NCBI GenBank assembly: GCA_024692955.1
Contig: JAILLW010000097.1
Location: 1 to 44,033, forward strand
DNA length: 44,033 nucleotides
Direction of reading: 5' to 3'
Origin: Lachnospiraceae bacterium
GTDB lineage: Bacteria > Bacillota > Clostridia > Lachnospirales > Lachnospiraceae
Every line of letters starts with the position of its first letter. The stretch's first letter is position 1. Under the pieces are notes generated by a model. The model worked only from the letters and a program-made list of their open reading frames with translations, did not search any database and was not told where the DNA came from. Below, piece after piece: positions 1 to 8,893 of the stretch. Made by a program: the position numbers and the translations under genes.

Positions 1-1
1 G

Positions 2-1777
2 CCGCCTTCGCCCCAGCTTGTAAAGATCGGGAGCAAGGCGAAAACTCCGCAGACACCTGCAGCGGTCGGATACAGCTTTGACGGATGGTACGAAGAACCC
101 GAATGCGATCATAAATACAATTTCTCAACGGCTGTTAAAAAGAACATCACTCTCTACGCCGGGTGGACGGATAAGGCTGAATTCTATGTCTGCTTCACGG
201 ACCTTGACGCCGATGCCTACGGCGGGCTGTACAGGAATGAAACAGACCCTTCAAATGTCCGTTACGAGACCGTATATACCGGTTCGTCGATAAAGCCGGC
301 CGTCCTGGTGACCGGGGCAGACGGTACTCCGTTAAGAAACGGAATTGACTATACGATAAAGTACAGCAACAACAAAAACGTGAGCAAGGGCAGCAAGCCG
401 GCAAAGGTGACCGTAAAAGGCAAGGGGAACTTCAAGGGGAGCAAGACGCTGAAGTTTTATGTACTGCCTGCGGACCTTGACCGGCTGAAACTGGACGGGA
501 AGCTCATAATACCCCTTCAGTATGTCAGGAAAGGAGCAAAACCGGCGCCGGTGCTTTACTATGAATCCTATAAGATCACTTCGAAGGATCTGAAATACGA
601 TACCGCAAAAGTAAAGGCGGATAAAGTGCTTGATCTTGCAGGCAAGGGCAACTTCACGGGTACTCTTACGGGCATTGAGTTCAGGATGTTTGACAGTGCC
701 GCTCTTAAGACCGATATGATAAAGGTTACTTTCAGGGCTCAGAAGCATGTATACAACGGCCGGGCTCAGACCTTAACCGTTGCTACCGAAACGACCCCCG
801 GAGAGCTTAAGGTGTGTGACGGAAGCGGGAGGATACTGGAGTCTTCCGACTATGATGTCACCTATAAGAACAATGTGAATGCGGGTAAAGCGACGGCCAT
901 CATAAAGGGAACGGCTCCCTACAGGGGATCTGCGAAGGTGACCTTTACCATAGCGCCTGACAGCACAAACGCCATCGACGTGGCACCTGCCTACAGCGGA
1001 ACGAACTATTACAACCCCGCAGGAGTAAAGCCTTCGCTGGCGGTTACGGTGACCCGTGACGGAATCCCCGTAGAGCTTACGGAAGGCCGGGATTATAAGG
1101 TTGCTTATAAGAACAATAAGGCGGTCGGCCCGGGAAAATATACGGTAAGCTTTATCGGCAACTACAAGAGGAAGGCGACCGCATCCGGAACATTTCAGAT
1201 CGACAGGGCGGCCTTTGCGGTATCCGTCAGGACGGCGGACATGACCTATAAAAAGAAGGGGAAATACCATGCGAAGGTATTTGTCACCGACGGAGATACT
1301 CTTCTTAAGCAGGGCAGGGACTATACGGTGAGTTATTTTACGGATGAAGCCTGTACCGTGCCGCTTTCACCAAACTATACTCTTGAGGGCGATTCCGCCA
1401 CCCTTTATGTGAAGGTCACGGGCAAGGGGAATTATGCCGCCGGGGACAGGACGGAAAGCTATCACCTGTATAAGCTTACATCTTCAAGGACTGTCGACTT
1501 GAGCAAGGCAAGGATCGTCGATGCCGCTACGGGAAAGAAGATAAAGACGCAGACCTATACGGGCCGTCAGGTAGAGCCCCATATCAAGGTTCAGGTCAAG
1601 ACCGGTAAGAAATGGAAGGACCTTGATGCGACACAGTATGATGTAACCTTTATAAACAATGTGAAAAAGGGGAAAGCGACGGTGCTCGTAAATGCCAAAG
1701 GCGGAAGGACTGTGGGAAGCAAAACGGCTTCCTATTCGATAGCCTCAAGGAGCTTCAGCCTTTTCGGTCTGCTGTAG
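2..1777 (+). CDS. Secreted repeat protein, 3' end only (InlB-type repeat plus DxY beta repeats)
   Basis: The reading frame is open from the window edge, so only the last 591 codons are seen and the signal peptide and any enzymatic domain are missing. Residues about 23-56 form one Listeria-Bacteroides (InlB B-type) repeat, with GYSFDGWY and ITLYAGW as its two ends. After that come at least four copies of a module whose core reads D-Y-x-V/I-x-Y-x-N-N-x-x-x-G-x-A, followed by a G-x-Y/F-x-G turn; examples are DYTIKYSNNKN, DYDVTYKNNVN, DYKVAYKNNKA and QYDVTFINNVK. The same InlB-then-DxY order occurs at the end of the C1 peptidase at 37891-42828, so this may be the tail of a paralogue. There is no LPXTG motif, SLH domain or C-terminal membrane segment; the protein ends SRSFSLFGLL. 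Catalytic function unknown. Confidence 0.85.
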   Translation, partial: PPSPQLVKIGSKAKTPQTPAAVGYSFDGWYEEPECDHKYNFSTAVKKNITLYAGWTDKAEFYVCFTDLDADAYGGLYRNETDPSNVRYETVYTGSSIKPAVLVTGADGTPLRNGIDYTIKYSNNKNVSKGSKPAKVTVKGKGNFKGSKTLKFYVLPADLDRLKLDGKLIIPLQYVRKGAKPAPVLYYESYKITSKDLKYDTAKVKADKVLDLAGKGNFTGTLTGIEFRMFDSAALKTDMIKVTFRAQKHVYNGRAQTLTVATETTPGELKVCDGSGRILESSDYDVTYKNNVNAGKATAIIKGTAPYRGSAKVTFTIAPDSTNAIDVAPAYSGTNYYNPAGVKPSLAVTVTRDGIPVELTEGRDYKVAYKNNKAVGPGKYTVSFIGNYKRKATASGTFQIDRAAFAVSVRTADMTYKKKGKYHAKVFVTDGDTLLKQGRDYTVSYFTDEACTVPLSPNYTLEGDSATLYVKVTGKGNYAAGDRTESYHLYKLTSSRTVDLSKARIVDAATGKKIKTQTYTGRQVEPHIKVQVKTGKKWKDLDATQYDVTFINNVKKGKATVLVNAKGGRTVGSKTASYSIASRSFSLFGLL

Positions 1778-1792
1778 AAATATTCGGAAAAC

Positions 1793-1821
1793 TTGCGCTT
1801 TTAGCGGAAATATGCTAAAAT
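1793..1821 (+). promoter_or_regulatory. Sigma-A-type promoter of the yjfB-like gene
   Basis: TTGCGC (1793-1798), a 17-bp spacer and TAAAAT (1816-1821). A TG at 1813-1814 makes it an extended -10 element. It lies 34 bp upstream of the ATG at 1855 and just after the stop codon of the preceding gene. Confidence 0.65.
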
Positions 1822-1854
1822 AATCGCACCAATCGACAGAAGGGAGTGAGCGCT

Positions 1855-2043
1855 ATGGATATTGCAGGTTTATCAACAGCTCTGGCATATCAGAACACCA
1901 TGAGTCAGGTAGGCACGGCTGTACTTGCGAAGTCCCTGGACAGCATGGAACAGAACGGCGCTGCTATGGTGTCAATGATGGACCGTTCGATGGAACTCTC
2001 CGTCAATCCCAATGTCGGAGGCAATTTCGACATGTCGGTATAA
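1855..2043 (+). CDS. YjfB-family small protein
   Basis: A 62-residue protein beginning MDIAGLSTALAYQNTM. The N-terminal MDI-x-x-L-S-x-A segment, the V-x-x-A-V-L-x-K/M-x-L-D helix and the ending L-x-x-x-V-N-P-N-x-G-x-x-x-D fit the YjfB family, listed as putative motility proteins but without a proven function. I chose the ATG at 1855 because AGGGAG at 1841-1846 sits 8 nt upstream; the in-frame GTG at 1846 overlaps that site. It has its own promoter and is followed by a hairpin terminator, so it looks monocistronic. No flagellar or chemotaxis gene is visible in the window, so the motility link is family-level only. Confidence 0.8.
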   Translation: MDIAGLSTALAYQNTMSQVGTAVLAKSLDSMEQNGAAMVSMMDRSMELSVNPNVGGNFDMSV

Positions 2044-2064
2044 ATGATATGCGATTGCGAAGGA

Positions 2065-2094
2065 GGGGCTGCCTCGAAGGAGGCGGCCTCTTTT
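2065..2094 (+). terminator. Intrinsic terminator after the yjfB-like gene
   Basis: Arms 2065-2075 and 2080-2090 pair over 11 positions (two are G-U) around a GAAG loop, followed by only four T. The short U tract suggests partial readthrough, and no separate promoter is visible before the gene at 2135. Confidence 0.55.
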
Positions 2095-2134
2095 ACTGAA
2101 AAAAGAAAATGAGTTGGCAAACAAGGAGGACAGA

Positions 2135-5100
2135 ATGAAAAACAGCAGGGTATCGGCAGTCCTGTTGGCACTTATGATGGGGCTTACTTCCGCATATGTG
2201 CCGGGAATATCCGCGGTCACGGATGAGATCACGGAGGATGGAGCATACGTTGAAGATACCGGAGCATTCCCGGAGGATGGAGCATACGTTGAAGATGCCG
2301 GAGTGTTCCCGGATGAGAAACCGGCGGCTGAGGAAGAAGAGACATCCCCTGAAGAGGACCTGACCGTTGAGGAAGATGATGCATCCTTTGAAGAGGACCG
2401 GACCGTCGATCCGGACGGACTTGAGGAAGGGGAATTCGCGGGGGATCTCATTCTCGGAGTGGATGATGAGGAGAACCCGACCAGGCTTATGTATTCCTTT
2501 AAGGCGGCGGATCCTGCCCGCAACTTCCACTGCTGGGTTTATTACTCTCCTTCGGAAAACGGTAACGGAGAATTCATCGGCGAGCATGTGATCACCGCGG
2601 ATGAATTTGATGAAAGCGGAGTCTGTCACGATGAGATAAACGCGTATCTTACAAAGAGCGGGTACTACTTTTTCCGGATCGCGGGAGAGAGTGGCGGTTT
2701 CTTCAATATCATCGGCGGAGATAACTTAAGTGAGGAGAGCAACCGGTACCACTATGTGGCGCCGGATGTTAAGATCCCGTTTTTTTCGGGTATGAAATGG
2801 AACGCGGCATCCAAAACGCTTACCTGGACATATCCTGCGGGCTGGGACAGGTCGCAGGTCCGCGATGTCAGGGTGAAAGCCCTCATAAACGGAGCCTATC
2901 AGGTTAATTGTGAGCACTTATTTGATCTCGAAGATGAAGAATATCTGGAAAATCTGCCGGTCAGTGCGTCCTTCCCGGACCTCGCCTCCGCCGGGACGGG
3001 CCTTACCTTCAAAGTGGAGCAGGGATCAGACGACCCCTTTACTTATGCCTGCACGTCCTTTACCTTTACGCCGAATGATCACGGCGCGGAGGACTCCGCC
3101 GGCATCATCGTGGATGAGGACGGACAATATGTGAGCAATGTAAAGATCGGAGAGAATGAAGCCGGAACAAAGGTCCTTCTGACCTTCGATTATGTGGCGG
3201 GATATATGTATCAGATCCTGTTATACGGAAAATGGGGCGTGCGCGATGACTTTGCCCTGATAAGCCAGGAAACGGTTAGGCGGGAGATCAACACGGATGC
3301 CGGCTGTAAAGCCATTGAATCCGGGACCTGCACGAAGGACATTACGGATTATTTTACGGGAGGGGATTCGGAAACCAGGATGTATGCAACCGTAAAGATC
3401 GTCCGTGAGGGCGAGCCGGATACCGGTATCGAAAGCGGGCTTTTCAGCAGACCGAGCAGTATTTTTGCCTGCCGGAATACTGGCGGTGAGGACCTGCATC
3501 TTCTGAATGTTGCATGGGATGACGATACCAAGACGCTTTCCTGGGAATATCCCTATGAGAATCCGGAAGAATGTATACGCGGAGTTTCCTTCAGCATCAG
3601 ATTTCCCGGAGAAGAGAATGGAGAGGAGAAGACCTATGACGCAGATTTCAATTACAACATTAACGAGACAACAAGCATCTGCCTTCCGGATGCAAATACT
3701 AATCATTCGTCGGATCCGCTCGTAAGCGCCGAACATGAGGAGGTCCGGGTATTTGTCGAACTGCTCTCCAATAACCTGAAATATAGAGCTTTCTCCGAGA
3801 AATTCCGGTTTTTCAGGAATATGGAAACCGCGGATGAGGATACGGCAAGGATCGGAAAGGACGGAAAACTCTATTATAAGAACACTGCGGATGGGGCAGG
3901 GGATCTGCAAGTGTCTCTTTATCATAAGGACGCGGAAGGAAAGACCCGCCGGCTGAGAAACTTTCTGCTTCGGAATGTTCCTTCCGGAAAAACCGACTGG
4001 AGTGACGTCATATTTGACATCGTCGAAGCCGGGGCCGGAAGCTATTACGCGGAGGTGCTGATCACTTCTCCCGGGAGTGATGAATGCATCGTGTGCTACA
4101 GAACCCCGGTCTTTGCATACGGGACCGGACAGGAGAAGAAGCTGGCCGCTCCGAAGGTGCTCTTTAAGGAGGAAAACGGACTGAAGTTTTCCTGCGGGAG
4201 CGTTGAAGACGCGGCCCGGTATTCCTTTATCTGCAGGAACGAAGACGGCAAATGGTTTGCCACCACGCTGTCGGCGGCCCTTTTCAATCCGTATTACTGG
4301 TATGATGTTTACGGATATTCGAAGGAGCATACCTATACGGTCCGCGCGATCGCGGTGCCGGAGGATATCACCGGGATCGCGCCGAGTGACGCGGGAGAGG
4401 GGGCATTCGGGATTTCCGAAGAGATCTCCTCCGTAAGCATCGATCCCGTCGGGCGGCTCGCCAAAGGCTCTTCGATACAGCTTAATGTGACGAACAATCA
4501 CTTCAATGCGAAGGGTGTGACTTATGTATGGTCCTCCTCGGCTCCCGGGATCGTTTCCGTATCGGATACCGGACTGGTGACGGGACTTGAGGCCGGGAAA
4601 GCGACCATCACCGTTTCGGCCACCGACGCGAAGGGGAATACGGTAACGGATGAGTGCCTCATCACGGTATCCGAAGTGGGGATGACAGGATTCAGGCTAA
4701 GCAGCGAGAATCTGACGCTTACGGCCGGCGGATCCACGGCCGTGCTTACACCGGTGTTTACTCCCGCGGATGCCACCATCGTATCCTGCGAATGGGAAAG
4801 CAAAAATAAAGCAGTGGCTGTCGTATCGGATGAGGGTGTCGTGACTCCTCTTTCACCGGGGACCGCGGTCATCAGCTGCACGGCAGAGGATGCGAACCAC
4901 TATGCCATATACGCAAAATGCGATGTTACGGTCAATGCGGTGGGACTAAGGCTTGCTCCGGACAGAACGGATGCTGAAGGCCGGGGACTGGTGGCTGTCG
5001 GAAAGACCCTGAAGATCAACCCCGTACTGGAAGGTGAAGCGGAAGGGAAACCGGTCTGTTCCTGGCTCAGTTCGGATGCCACCGTCGCGAGCGTATCCCC

Positions 5101-7273
5101 TTCCGGGACCGTTACCGGAAAGAGGCCGGGATTTGCGAGCATACTTTCGATGGTGAAGATCGGGGGTACGACCGTAAACGCAATCTGCAATGTCCGCGTT
5201 TACGAGCCCGTTTCGAAGATCACCCTGAATAAGAAGGAGATCACCATCGGAACCGGGGAAAAGTTTACGCTGAAAGGAACCGTATCTCCCGCATATGCGG
5301 AGGCGGGGCTTACTTTCAGCAGTTCCAATGAGGAGGTTGCCTCCGTGAGCGCCTCCGGCGTGGTAACGGCAAAAAACGTACCCGGAAAAGCGAAGATCAC
5401 GGCCACCGCAACGGACGGCAGCGGAAAGACCGCAGTATGCGAGGTAAAGGTCGGAAAGGCCCTTGAGAGCATCGAGATCAGGCAGGCCGGAAACGTCAAT
5501 AAGCTGGCTGTCGGAAAGACCCTTCAGTTTAAGGCGGTCCTGAACGGCGGGAAAAAGGAAAACGCTCCGGCAAGCAAAGAGGTCATCTTCCAAAGCTCGG
5601 ATCCGGCGGTGGCATCCGTAGACACGAAAGGAAAGGTAAAGGCCGTAAGCGCTGGAACCGTGAAGCTGAAGGCGATCCATGCCGCCACGGGAACCCCTTC
5701 CGGAGAATATGAACTTCATATATACGCACCCCTTATAAAAGCGTCCCTTAATGTATCCAGGCTGAACTTAAAGGAGGGGGATATATTTATTCCGTCCCTG
5801 ACGACCGTTCCCGCCTCGCCCACGGGCCTTGACGCGGAATGGGCAAGCTCAGGACCTGCGGTGGCATCCGTTGATCCGGCTACCGGAACGATCCACGCGC
5901 TTACAAAGGGAAAGACCGTCATCACCGCGACCTTAAGAAGCGAAGGGAATGTGAAAAAGACAGTAAAATGTACGGTGAATGTGGTCGGAAATGACATCAG
6001 TGTCACAAAGGTGAGCCTCGATAAGAAGAAGGCAAAAATGGGAAAGAAGGCCCTGATCACGATTTCCGCGATGACCGCGCCCGTTAACGCGAAGGAAGGC
6101 GGAGTGGAATGGAGCATATCCTCCGGCGAAGGGCTGATCACTATTGAAGATAACGGAAACGGCACGGTTACGGTCCACTCGGGAGACAAGACGGGAAAGG
6201 CAAAGGTTACGGCCACCGCGAAAGACGGAAGCGGAAAGAAGGAGACCTGTGAGATCACTGTCGGAAATTCGACGGACAATATCACCGTGACCGGGCCGAA
6301 GACCGTGAAGGTCGGAAAGAGCGCGAACTTTAAGGCCGCAGTGGAAGATGAAGACGGCAAAAAGGCGGCGAACAGCTCCGTGATCTGGAGCATCGATAAA
6401 TACAGTTCGGATACCGGAGAGGCCGTCATAAGCAAAACCGGTGTCCTTAAGGCGCTGAAGCCCGGTACGGTCACGGTCGTTGCCACTTCTCCGGAGACCC
6501 GGGAATACAACAATGAAGAAACGGGGTCATGGGGAACCTATCAAGAATACGAAAAGTACCGGATAACCGTGGTGGTTCCGGTGAACCGGCTTTCCCTCAC
6601 AAGGACGAAGATCAGCATCGCACAGTTCAGCGCCGTGAAAAATCCGGATAATACCTTTTCCTATACGCCGATACCGGGCTATGCGGGACTCTCCGTCAAT
6701 CCGGATGCCACGGACCAGCGGATCACCTGGAAGATGGACGGCAGCGCGAAAAGGAAGGGGCTGTTAAAGCTCGCGAGGCGCGATGCCCAAACAGGCACGC
6801 TTATGCTTGCGGATGATTACGGAGCGGACATTACGGTGGACTATAAAAACGGTGAGAGCCTCGCCTTTCTTACGAATCCGGAACCCGGAAAAGCCGGGAA
6901 GGCAGTACTTACCGGAACCGCCTGCGACGGATCCGGAAAGAAGGTAAAACTTACCGTGACCATCCTCGGAAACATGAGAGGGGAGGATGTCGGGATAAAG
7001 ATCAAAAAGGCGCCGAAGGGTGCCGCGGTATCCGGAAACGGGACGGCAAAGGTGGAGGTCAGCGGACTGAAAAAGGGAGCAACCTTTACCCTTACCAAAA
7101 TGGTAACCCGGGACGCGGCGGATAAGTCGGTCATTTTCCGGAGCACCGATCCTTCCGTGGCCACGGTTTCCGGCAAGGGAGTCGTAACGATCAAAAAGAG
7201 CGGAGAGGCGAAGATCATCATGCAGACCGCGGATCGCGGTTATTCGGCGACCTGCAGCGTGACGGCGCAGTAA
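2135..7273 (+). CDS. Giant secreted BIG_2 (bacterial Ig-like) repeat protein
   Basis: 1712 residues. The start is the ATG at 2135, with AAGGAGG at 2123-2129 upstream; an in-frame TTG at 2114 would only add seven residues in front of a good signal peptide (MKNSRVSAVLLALMMGLTSA). Next comes a very acidic, repetitive linker to about residue 110. Up to about residue 765 there are beta-rich modules that I do not recognise, two sharing a W-x-x-x-x-K-T-L-x-W-x-Y-P core (near DNA 2805 and 3515). From about residue 767 to the end are eight to ten BIG_2-like domains, each with a core such as SSDPAVASVDTKGKVKAV and a G-x-A-x-I-T-A-T-A strand. Such proteins are normally surface adhesins or scaffolds. No LPXTG, SLH, LysM or choline-binding motif is seen. 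The thioesterase gene follows after 6 nt. Confidence 0.9.
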   Translation: MKNSRVSAVLLALMMGLTSAYVPGISAVTDEITEDGAYVEDTGAFPEDGAYVEDAGVFPDEKPAAEEEETSPEEDLTVEEDDASFEEDRTVDPDGLEEGEFAGDLILGVDDEENPTRLMYSFKAADPARNFHCWVYYSPSENGNGEFIGEHVITADEFDESGVCHDEINAYLTKSGYYFFRIAGESGGFFNIIGGDNLSEESNRYHYVAPDVKIPFFSGMKWNAASKTLTWTYPAGWDRSQVRDVRVKALINGAYQVNCEHLFDLEDEEYLENLPVSASFPDLASAGTGLTFKVEQGSDDPFTYACTSFTFTPNDHGAEDSAGIIVDEDGQYVSNVKIGENEAGTKVLLTFDYVAGYMYQILLYGKWGVRDDFALISQETVRREINTDAGCKAIESGTCTKDITDYFTGGDSETRMYATVKIVREGEPDTGIESGLFSRPSSIFACRNTGGEDLHLLNVAWDDDTKTLSWEYPYENPEECIRGVSFSIRFPGEENGEEKTYDADFNYNINETTSICLPDANTNHSSDPLVSAEHEEVRVFVELLSNNLKYRAFSEKFRFFRNMETADEDTARIGKDGKLYYKNTADGAGDLQVSLYHKDAEGKTRRLRNFLLRNVPSGKTDWSDVIFDIVEAGAGSYYAEVLITSPGSDECIVCYRTPVFAYGTGQEKKLAAPKVLFKEENGLKFSCGSVEDAARYSFICRNEDGKWFATTLSAALFNPYYWYDVYGYSKEHTYTVRAIAVPEDITGIAPSDAGEGAFGISEEISSVSIDPVGRLAKGSSIQLNVTNNHFNAKGVTYVWSSSAPGIVSVSDTGLVTGLEAGKATITVSATDAKGNTVTDECLITVSEVGMTGFRLSSENLTLTAGGSTAVLTPVFTPADATIVSCEWESKNKAVAVVSDEGVVTPLSPGTAVISCTAEDANHYAIYAKCDVTVNAVGLRLAPDRTDAEGRGLVAVGKTLKINPVLEGEAEGKPVCSWLSSDATVASVSPSGTVTGKRPGFASILSMVKIGGTTVNAICNVRVYEPVSKITLNKKEITIGTGEKFTLKGTVSPAYAEAGLTFSSSNEEVASVSASGVVTAKNVPGKAKITATATDGSGKTAVCEVKVGKALESIEIRQAGNVNKLAVGKTLQFKAVLNGGKKENAPASKEVIFQSSDPAVASVDTKGKVKAVSAGTVKLKAIHAATGTPSGEYELHIYAPLIKASLNVSRLNLKEGDIFIPSLTTVPASPTGLDAEWASSGPAVASVDPATGTIHALTKGKTVITATLRSEGNVKKTVKCTVNVVGNDISVTKVSLDKKKAKMGKKALITISAMTAPVNAKEGGVEWSISSGEGLITIEDNGNGTVTVHSGDKTGKAKVTATAKDGSGKKETCEITVGNSTDNITVTGPKTVKVGKSANFKAAVEDEDGKKAANSSVIWSIDKYSSDTGEAVISKTGVLKALKPGTVTVVATSPETREYNNEETGSWGTYQEYEKYRITVVVPVNRLSLTRTKISIAQFSAVKNPDNTFSYTPIPGYAGLSVNPDATDQRITWKMDGSAKRKGLLKLARRDAQTGTLMLADDYGADITVDYKNGESLAFLTNPEPGKAGKAVLTGTACDGSGKKVKLTVTILGNMRGEDVGIKIKKAPKGAAVSGNGTAKVEVSGLKKGATFTLTKMVTRDAADKSVIFRSTDPSVATVSGKGVVTIKKSGEAKIIMQTADRGYSATCSVTAQ
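2232..2309 (+). repeat. 39-bp in-frame tandem duplication in acidic linker
   Basis: Two near-identical copies (2232-2270, 2271-2309) each encode a 13-residue unit containing EDGAYVED. They differ at only a few bases, which points to recent slippage or duplication. Confidence 0.85.
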
Positions 7274-7279
7274 AAGCAT

Positions 7280-7987
7280 ATGTATACCTTTGAAAGCAGG
7301 ATCCGCCAGAGCGAGGCGGACAGAAACGAACTTCTGAAGTACTCCGGGATCGTGGACTATTTTCAGGACTGCGCCATTTTCCAGACCAATGATCTCGGCG
7401 TGGGAAACAGGTTCCTTCATGACGAACTGAAGACCGCCTGGGTCCTTTCCACCTGGAATATTAAGATCGTAAGGCGCCCGGCGATCGGAGAAAAGATCCT
7501 CACCGGAACGGCGCCCTATGAGCTGAAGGGTTTTTTCGGGAAACGTAATTTCCGCATGAGCACGCCGGAGGGAGAGATCCTTTCGGTGGCGGATTCCCTC
7601 TGGACCATGCTGGATCTTCGGACCGGAAAGCCCTGCCGGGTGCCGGAGGAAGTGGTCAATGCCTATACGCCGGAAGAAAAACTCCCGATGGAATATATCC
7701 GGTCAAGGATCGAAATTCCGGACGGACTCCGGGAAATGGAGAAGATCACGGTCACGGAGCACTATATCGACAGCAATCTGCATATGAATAACAGTCGTTA
7801 TGTAGAAACCGCGGCTGACTGCGCAGAAATGGAAGACATAAAGCGGATCCGCGTGGAATACCACAGGCAGGCAAGAAGGGGCGACATTCTCATCCCCTTA
7901 AGGGGAGAGACCGAAAAAGGCTGCGTCATCGTGATCGCGGACCCGGAGGGGGAAAGGATCTGCGTGGCGGAATTCCTGAGAGCCTGA
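7280..7987 (+). CDS. Acyl-ACP thioesterase (FatA/FatB-like double hotdog)
   Basis: 235 residues, the usual length for bacterial acyl-ACP thioesterases. It is expected to hydrolyse acyl-ACP in the cytoplasm, releasing free fatty acids and adjusting membrane lipid supply. The N-terminal hotdog carries the substrate-side region (YSGIVDYFQDCA, then the WVLSTW strand). The second hotdog carries D164-S-N166-L-H168-M-N-N, matching the catalytic Asn/His signature of plant FatA/FatB (N-Q-H-V-N-N). The ATG at 7280 lies 6 nt after the stop of the 1712-aa secreted protein and has no clear ribosome binding site, so translation may depend on coupling to that gene. The C-terminal hotdog is complete. I am confident of the family; chain-length preference cannot be read from sequence. 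Confidence 0.88.
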   Translation: MYTFESRIRQSEADRNELLKYSGIVDYFQDCAIFQTNDLGVGNRFLHDELKTAWVLSTWNIKIVRRPAIGEKILTGTAPYELKGFFGKRNFRMSTPEGEILSVADSLWTMLDLRTGKPCRVPEEVVNAYTPEEKLPMEYIRSRIEIPDGLREMEKITVTEHYIDSNLHMNNSRYVETAADCAEMEDIKRIRVEYHRQARRGDILIPLRGETEKGCVIVIADPEGERICVAEFLRA

Positions 7988-8056
7988 TCCCGCAAAAACG
8001 GACACGAAATGAGTAAAAGCCGCAGGCGGCCCGGCCCCGCATGAGAGGATGAGCAA

Positions 8057-8728
8057 ATGCTGACACTCGGAATAAGACAGACCCTGACGGTCGTAAAAAA
8101 GACGGATTTCGGCGTATACCTGGCGGATACGACGGATTCCGCGAAAGCCGGAGAGGATCCTTCGGCTCCCGATGAGAAGGAAGTGCTTCTTCCCCGGAAG
8201 GAGGTTCCCCCGGATACGGAGATCCGGGATCCCGTTGAGGTCTTCCTCTACCGGGATTCCGAAGACCGCCTGATCGCTACGACACAGGACCCGTATATCC
8301 ATCTCGGCGAGGTCCGGCGGCTCATCATTAAGGATGTCGGTAAGATCGGAGCCTTTCTCGACTGGGGGCTTCCGAAGGATCTGCTCCTTCCCTACGGGGA
8401 ACAGAAGGGGCGCCCTCAAAAGGGGGAAAGCGTCGACGTCCGGCTGTATGTGGACAAATCGGGACGGCTCTGTGCGTCGATGTGGGTGAAGGAGGAGGAA
8501 AAGAAGGAGGGCGCCTATGAGTCCGCCGCCCGTGCCCTGAGGGAACTGCTCCTTCGAAACGGCGGGTTTCTCCCCCTCACGGATGCCTCATCGCCGGAAG
8601 AGATCCGGGAACTTGCCGGAATGAGCAAGAAGGAATTCAAACGGTCTGTGGGCAATTTGTATAAAAACCGGCTGATCCGGATCGAGGAGAAGGGGATCCG
8701 CCTCACCGGAAAAGGATCGGAAGCTTAA
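8057..8728 (+). CDS. CvfB-like S1 RNA-binding protein, shortened
   Basis: 223 residues. The N-terminus (LGIRQTLTVVKKTDFGVYLA) and the segment KIGAFLDWGLPKDLLLPYGE are hallmarks of the CvfB/YitL family, RNA-binding regulators with S1 domains and a C-terminal winged helix. Here two S1-like domains (about residues 1-72 and 73-145) are followed directly by the winged-helix part (SPEEIRELAGMSKKEFKRSV, then GNLYKNRLIRI). CvfB proteins are normally about 280-300 residues with a third S1 domain in between, which is absent here without any frameshift sign. A short insertion (TDSAKAGEDPSAPDE) sits in the first S1 domain. The ATG at 8057 is preceded by AGAGGAT. It lies 69 nt after the thioesterase gene and ends the unit at a strong terminator. 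Confidence 0.85.
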   Translation: MLTLGIRQTLTVVKKTDFGVYLADTTDSAKAGEDPSAPDEKEVLLPRKEVPPDTEIRDPVEVFLYRDSEDRLIATTQDPYIHLGEVRRLIIKDVGKIGAFLDWGLPKDLLLPYGEQKGRPQKGESVDVRLYVDKSGRLCASMWVKEEEKKEGAYESAARALRELLLRNGGFLPLTDASSPEEIRELAGMSKKEFKRSVGNLYKNRLIRIEEKGIRLTGKGSEA

Positions 8729-8741
8729 ACACAATATCTTG

Positions 8742-8782
8742 AAAAATCCACAAAAAATTTTCAATTTCTTGTGGATTTTTTT
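8742..8782 (+). terminator. Strong intrinsic terminator after the CvfB-like gene
   Basis: A perfect 12-bp stem (AAAAATCCACAA at 8742-8753 with its complement at 8769-8780) around an A/T-rich loop, running into a T tract to 8782. It separates the CvfB-like gene from the ftsEX unit. The remaining 111 bp before 8894 are A/T-rich; a promoter must lie here or just upstream, but no box pair stands out. Confidence 0.9.
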
Positions 8783-8893
8783 GTGCATCTATATTAAAAT
8801 AAGAATGGTTTTCGTCAGAAAAGCCAAAAATCCGTAAATATTCGTTGTGAAATTGAACAAAGAAACGCGCAAGAGCAAAAAGAGGGCGGCGGT

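Noticed and set aside
2060-2086. Two AAGGAGG sequences as ribosome sites of a small gene
   Set aside because: They lie in or beside the terminator hairpin and no open frame of useful length follows.
8783-8893. Promoter for the regulator-ftsEX unit
   Set aside because: A/T-rich stretches give several poor matches (for example TCGTCA and TAAATA, 17 bp apart) but none clearly better than chance.
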